A DNA stretch of 64,000 nucleotides from Buttiauxella sp965119215 (GTDB lineage: Bacteria > Pseudomonadota > Gammaproteobacteria > Enterobacterales > Enterobacteriaceae), in contig CBCPKK010000007.1 in assembly GCA_965119215.1 (NCBI GenBank), positions 1 through 64,000 on the forward strand, written 5' to 3'. Below, piece after piece: positions 61,565 to 64,000 of this stretch (its first letter is position 1; the number at the start of each line of letters is the position of its first letter). The position numbers and the translations under genes were made by a program. The notes beneath the pieces were generated by a model. That model was not told the origin of the DNA. It was given only the letters and a program-made list of their open reading frames with translations, and did no database searches.

Positions 61565-62020
61565 TTATTCTATGGGAACAGTACTGCGCTCAAGAACAAC
61601 TTCATCAGGCGTGATCGTGCGTCCATCCTGCGCCTGCAACGTTAGTTTGCGCAGTGGTTGGTGATTTTTGTCGTCAACCAACACACTGCATTTCTCATTA
61701 CTATCAAAAAGATAGTCGCCACCCCATTGTGACATCGCAACCAATACTGTTTGCAGCGCGCGTCCTTTTTCAGTCAGCACATATTCATTCCACGCACTGC
61801 CATCGGTTGCCGGGCGCACGGTCAAAATCCCTTGCTCGACGAGCTGTTTTAACCGCTGAGTCAGCATGTTTTTGGCAATGCCGAGGCTTTTCTGAAACTC
61901 ACCAAAACGGGTCAGGCCATTTAAAGCATCGCGCACGATGAGTAACGACCACCAGTCGCCGATGATATCCAGCGTTCGGGCGACCGAGCAGGTGCTGCCT
62001 TCCAGACTTTTGCGTTTCAT
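61565..62020 (-). CDS. HxlR-family transcriptional regulator
   Basis: This 151-residue winged-helix regulator has the HxlR core CSVARTLDIIGDWWSLLIVR (about 11-30, including the conserved cysteine at 11). It then has FGEFQKSLGIAKNMLTQRL and the wing GSAWNEYVLTEKGRAL. The C-terminal 50 residues form an extension containing another cysteine. AAGGAG precedes the ATG. HxlR proteins often control an adjacent oxidoreductase gene in response to electrophiles or redox signals; the likely target here survives only as a remnant (61240-61323). Confidence 0.93.
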   Translation of the reverse strand: MKRKSLEGSTCSVARTLDIIGDWWSLLIVRDALNGLTRFGEFQKSLGIAKNMLTQRLKQLVEQGILTVRPATDGSAWNEYVLTEKGRALQTVLVAMSQWGGDYLFDSNEKCSVLVDDKNHQPLRKLTLQAQDGRTITPDEVVLERSTVPIE

Positions 62021-62047
62021 TGATTCTCCTTCGCAAATCGGTATCTA

Positions 62048-62062
62048 GTTTTATTATAAAAC
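62048..62062 (-). promoter_or_regulatory. Operator-like palindrome before the hxlR-type gene
   Basis: GTTTTATTATAAAAC is a perfect 15-base dyad located 28 bases upstream of the start codon. It shares its arms and centre with the two sites at 61352-61403, consistent with autoregulation. Confidence 0.65.
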
Positions 62063-62188
62063 CTATTTCCCGCATTGAGTAGTTTTCCTTCACCCTGCGC
62101 TTTTGCGATCCACTCAAAAGGCGGTATGGGTATTTTCTGCCACACTGTATCTGGCATTTTTGTGCAATAACCTCTTGAGGACTAAGGG

Positions 62189-63439
62189 ATGAATAAAAAA
62201 ACGATCGCGGCATTACTGGCTTTGGCTTTCTTCGCACCTGCATTGGCGCAAGCCGACACAACACCCCAGGGTTATCAGCTCGAACAAGTTCTATTGATGA
62301 GTCGCCATAACTTGCGCGCACCGCTCGCTAATAATGGCAGTGTGCTGGAACAGTCTACCGCGCAATCCTGGCCTGAATGGGACGTACCTGGCGGCCAGCT
62401 CACCACTAAAGGTGGCGTGCTGGAAGTGTATATGGGGCATTATCTGCGCGAGTGGCTTGCGGAGCAGGGCTTAGTGAAAAGCGGTGAGTGCCCAACCCCG
62501 CAAAGCGTCTACGCTTACGCCAACAGTTTGCAGCGCACCGTTGCAACGGCACAGTTCTTTATCACCGGCGCTTTCCCTGGTTGTGATGTGCCTGTCCATC
62601 ACCAGGAAAAAATGGGCACCATGGACCCCACGTTTAATCCCGTCATCACTAACGACTCCCCTGAATTTAAGCAAGAAGCTGTGAAAGCGATGGAAGCCCA
62701 GCGCGAACACTACAAACTCGATGACAGCTACCAGCTTCTTGAGCAAATCGTCGGGTTTAACGACTCGCCAAGCTGCAAAGAAAAACAGAAGTGCGATCTC
62801 ACCACTGAAAAAGATAAATTCAGCGCCAATGCTACAGAAGAACCCGGTGTGAGCGGCCCGCTTAAAGTGGGTAATTCGCTGGTGGATGCCTTTACCTTGC
62901 AATATTACGAGGGTATGCCGCTGGATAACGTCGCCTGGGGGAAAATCAAAACCGACGAGCAGTGGAAGGTGTTATCGCAGCTGAAAAATGGTTATCAGGA
63001 TACGTTGTTCACTTCGCCACAAGTTGCACGAAACGTGGCCGCGCCGTTGATTAAATACATTCAAAAAGCGCTGGCGGGAAGTGATAATAAAGGGCCAAAA
63101 ATTACGCTGCTGGTGGGGCATGATTCCAACATCGCATCACTGCTGACCGCACTGGATTTCAAACCTTACCAACTGCCGGAGCAGTATGAGCGCACGCCAA
63201 TCGGTGGGAAAATCATGTTCCAACGCTGGCATGATGCGAATACCAATCGTGATTTGATGAAGGTGGAATATGTTTATCAAAGCACTGAGCAATTGCGTAA
63301 GGCGGATGTGTTAAGCCTGCAACAACCGCCACAGCGGGTCACGCTCCAGCTTAACGGCTGCCCGACAGATGCGAATGGTTTTTGTCCGTGGGATAAATTT
63401 ACCGAGGTGTTAGCGCAGACGGTGAGTCAAGCGAAGTAA
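62189..63439 (+). CDS. agp: Glucose-1-phosphatase
   Basis: Agp is a periplasmic histidine acid phosphatase that releases glucose from glucose-1-phosphate. The 416 residues include a signal peptide ending ALAQA. The catalytic RHNLRAP motif (R39-H40) and the C-terminal proton-donor region LVGHDSNIAS (near 310) are intact. Cysteine pairs for disulfides are visible, including CPTPQS, FPGCDV and PSCKEKQKC. The order agp-yccJ-wrbA is as in E. coli, which marks return to core sequence. Confidence 0.97.
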   Translation: MNKKTIAALLALAFFAPALAQADTTPQGYQLEQVLLMSRHNLRAPLANNGSVLEQSTAQSWPEWDVPGGQLTTKGGVLEVYMGHYLREWLAEQGLVKSGECPTPQSVYAYANSLQRTVATAQFFITGAFPGCDVPVHHQEKMGTMDPTFNPVITNDSPEFKQEAVKAMEAQREHYKLDDSYQLLEQIVGFNDSPSCKEKQKCDLTTEKDKFSANATEEPGVSGPLKVGNSLVDAFTLQYYEGMPLDNVAWGKIKTDEQWKVLSQLKNGYQDTLFTSPQVARNVAAPLIKYIQKALAGSDNKGPKITLLVGHDSNIASLLTALDFKPYQLPEQYERTPIGGKIMFQRWHDANTNRDLMKVEYVYQSTEQLRKADVLSLQQPPQRVTLQLNGCPTDANGFCPWDKFTEVLAQTVSQAK

Positions 63440-63450
63440 AATATAAGAGA

Positions 63451-63476
63451 CTCCCCCGCGAATGGCGGGGGAGATC
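63451..63476. terminator. Terminator hairpin between agp and yccJ
   Basis: CTCCCCCGC / GCGGGGGAG around a GAAT loop lies between the convergent genes. No long T run follows on either strand. Confidence 0.7.
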
Positions 63477-63479
63477 CTG

Positions 63480-63707
63480 CTAGACGTTCTTGCGCTCTAT
63501 GGTTTGTTCGCCCCAGAACAGCGAATCTTTATCTGTCTTTTCAAATGCCAGCGTCAGCACCTCGTCGTTGCCATCTTCCCAAATTTTCTCCGCCATTTTT
63601 TCGTCGTATTTAGCCACTTCAAAAATAGCCTCTGCGATTTCAGGAGAGGTGTTACGTAAACTCGCCCATTCACCTACGTGATGAGTTTTTGATTGTTGAT
63701 TCTGCAT
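63480..63707 (-). CDS. yccJ: YccJ family protein
   Basis: This 75-residue acidic protein equals E. coli YccJ in length and in most positions (HHVGEWASLRNTSPEIAEAI, then KDSLFWGEQTIERKNV). Its function is unknown. GGAGGAG precedes the ATG. It follows wrbA by 15 bases on the same strand, and the two are cotranscribed in E. coli, where the unit is RpoS-dependent. Confidence 0.96.
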   Translation of the reverse strand: MQNQQSKTHHVGEWASLRNTSPEIAEAIFEVAKYDEKMAEKIWEDGNDEVLTLAFEKTDKDSLFWGEQTIERKNV

Positions 63708-63722
63708 GTACTCCTCCAGAAT

Positions 63723-64000
63723 TTAACCATGAAGTTTAACGGCAAGGCCTGCCACGTGTTCGCCTTGATAGCGAGCAATGGAAAGTTCTTCCTGGCTTGG
63801 CTGACGCGAACCATCGGCACCGGCAATCGTTGTGGCACCATAAGGCGTTCCGCCGCGAACCTGTGAGACATCAAACAATTCTTGCGCGGCATAGCCGATG
63901 GGGACAATCACCATTCCGTGGTGCGCAAGCGTGGTCCATGTCGATGAGATAGTGTGTTCCTGGCCGCCGCCGGTGCCGGTTGAGCTAAACACGCTGGCAA
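63723..64000 (-). CDS. wrbA: NAD(P)H:quinone oxidoreductase WrbA, 3' part only
   Basis: WrbA is a tetrameric FMN flavodoxin-like protein that reduces quinones by two electrons. Only the C-terminal 91 residues or so are in the window; the gene continues past 64000. The visible part matches E. coli WrbA closely: STWTTLAHHGMVIVPIGYAA, then GGTPYGATTIAGADGSRQPS and LAVKLHG at the end. A short stretch before this (STGTGGGQEHTI) differs slightly from E. coli. Confidence 0.96.
   Translation of the reverse strand, partial: ASVFSSTGTGGGQEHTISSTWTTLAHHGMVIVPIGYAAQELFDVSQVRGGTPYGATTIAGADGSRQPSQEELSIARYQGEHVAGLAVKLHG

Overview
The window is chromosomal DNA of a gamma-proteobacterium in the Enterobacteriaceae. 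It opens inside the ompA leader and runs sulA, tfoX, yccS, yccF, helD, mgsA, csgI (yccT), yccU, hspQ, rlmI, acyP, tusE, yccA and serT. It closes with agp, yccJ and wrbA. This is the E. coli/Salmonella gene order, with near full-length proteins. The chromosomal phosphoethanolamine transferase strongly resembles MCR-9/MCR-10 as I remember those sequences. Because mcr-9-like chromosomal genes are associated with Buttiauxella, that genus or a close relative is my best guess. The genus is inference; the family is well supported.

Layout. (1) 1-13.3 kb: conserved core with stress and housekeeping genes, a textbook LexA box before sulA and a CpxR-type box before yccA. (2) 11.6-13.8 kb: an orphan OppA-like binding protein and a tandem duplication of tRNA-Ser(UGA). 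(3) 13.8-24.7 kb: AT-rich accessory DNA with a solitary autotransporter-type barrel, a LuxR-type regulator, aqpZ, a four-gene chaperone-usher fimbrial operon and two paralogous LysR regulators. (4) 24.7-35.2 kb: a giant autotransporter of about 3213 residues and a DUF4239-like membrane protein. (5) 35.5-38.8 kb: a periplasmic alkylsulfatase of the YjcS/SdsA type and a FadL-family channel. (6) 39.0-42.9 kb: a Fur-box-preceded ferric iron ABC transporter (sfuABC). (7) 42.8-52.2 kb: the lipid A phosphoethanolamine transferase and, divergently, the complete arnBCADTEF operon, with a perfect PmrA box between them. (8) 52.3-60.4 kb: small hypothetical genes, REP-type palindromes, an ABC importer with a fused double permease, a CitAB/DcuSR-like two-component system and a WbuC-type cupin. 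(9) 60.5-62.0 kb: an NTF2-like protein, a small membrane ORF, a 27-codon remnant of a short-chain dehydrogenase and an HxlR regulator with matching operator-like palindromes. (10) 62.2-64 kb: agp, yccJ and the 3' part of wrbA.

The accessory genes are mostly envelope functions: adhesion (fimbria, autotransporter), outer membrane transport (FadL-like, solitary barrel), periplasmic hydrolysis (alkylsulfatase, glucose-1-phosphatase), iron uptake and cationic-peptide resistance through both lipid A modification routes. I saw no prophage, integrase, insertion sequence, CRISPR array or obvious defence system. The observations most worth following are the MCR-9-like gene under a PmrA box beside arn, the HxlR operator set left in front of a deleted target gene, the transporter/two-component/cupin cluster with unknown substrate, and the nested hairpin between pilin and usher.
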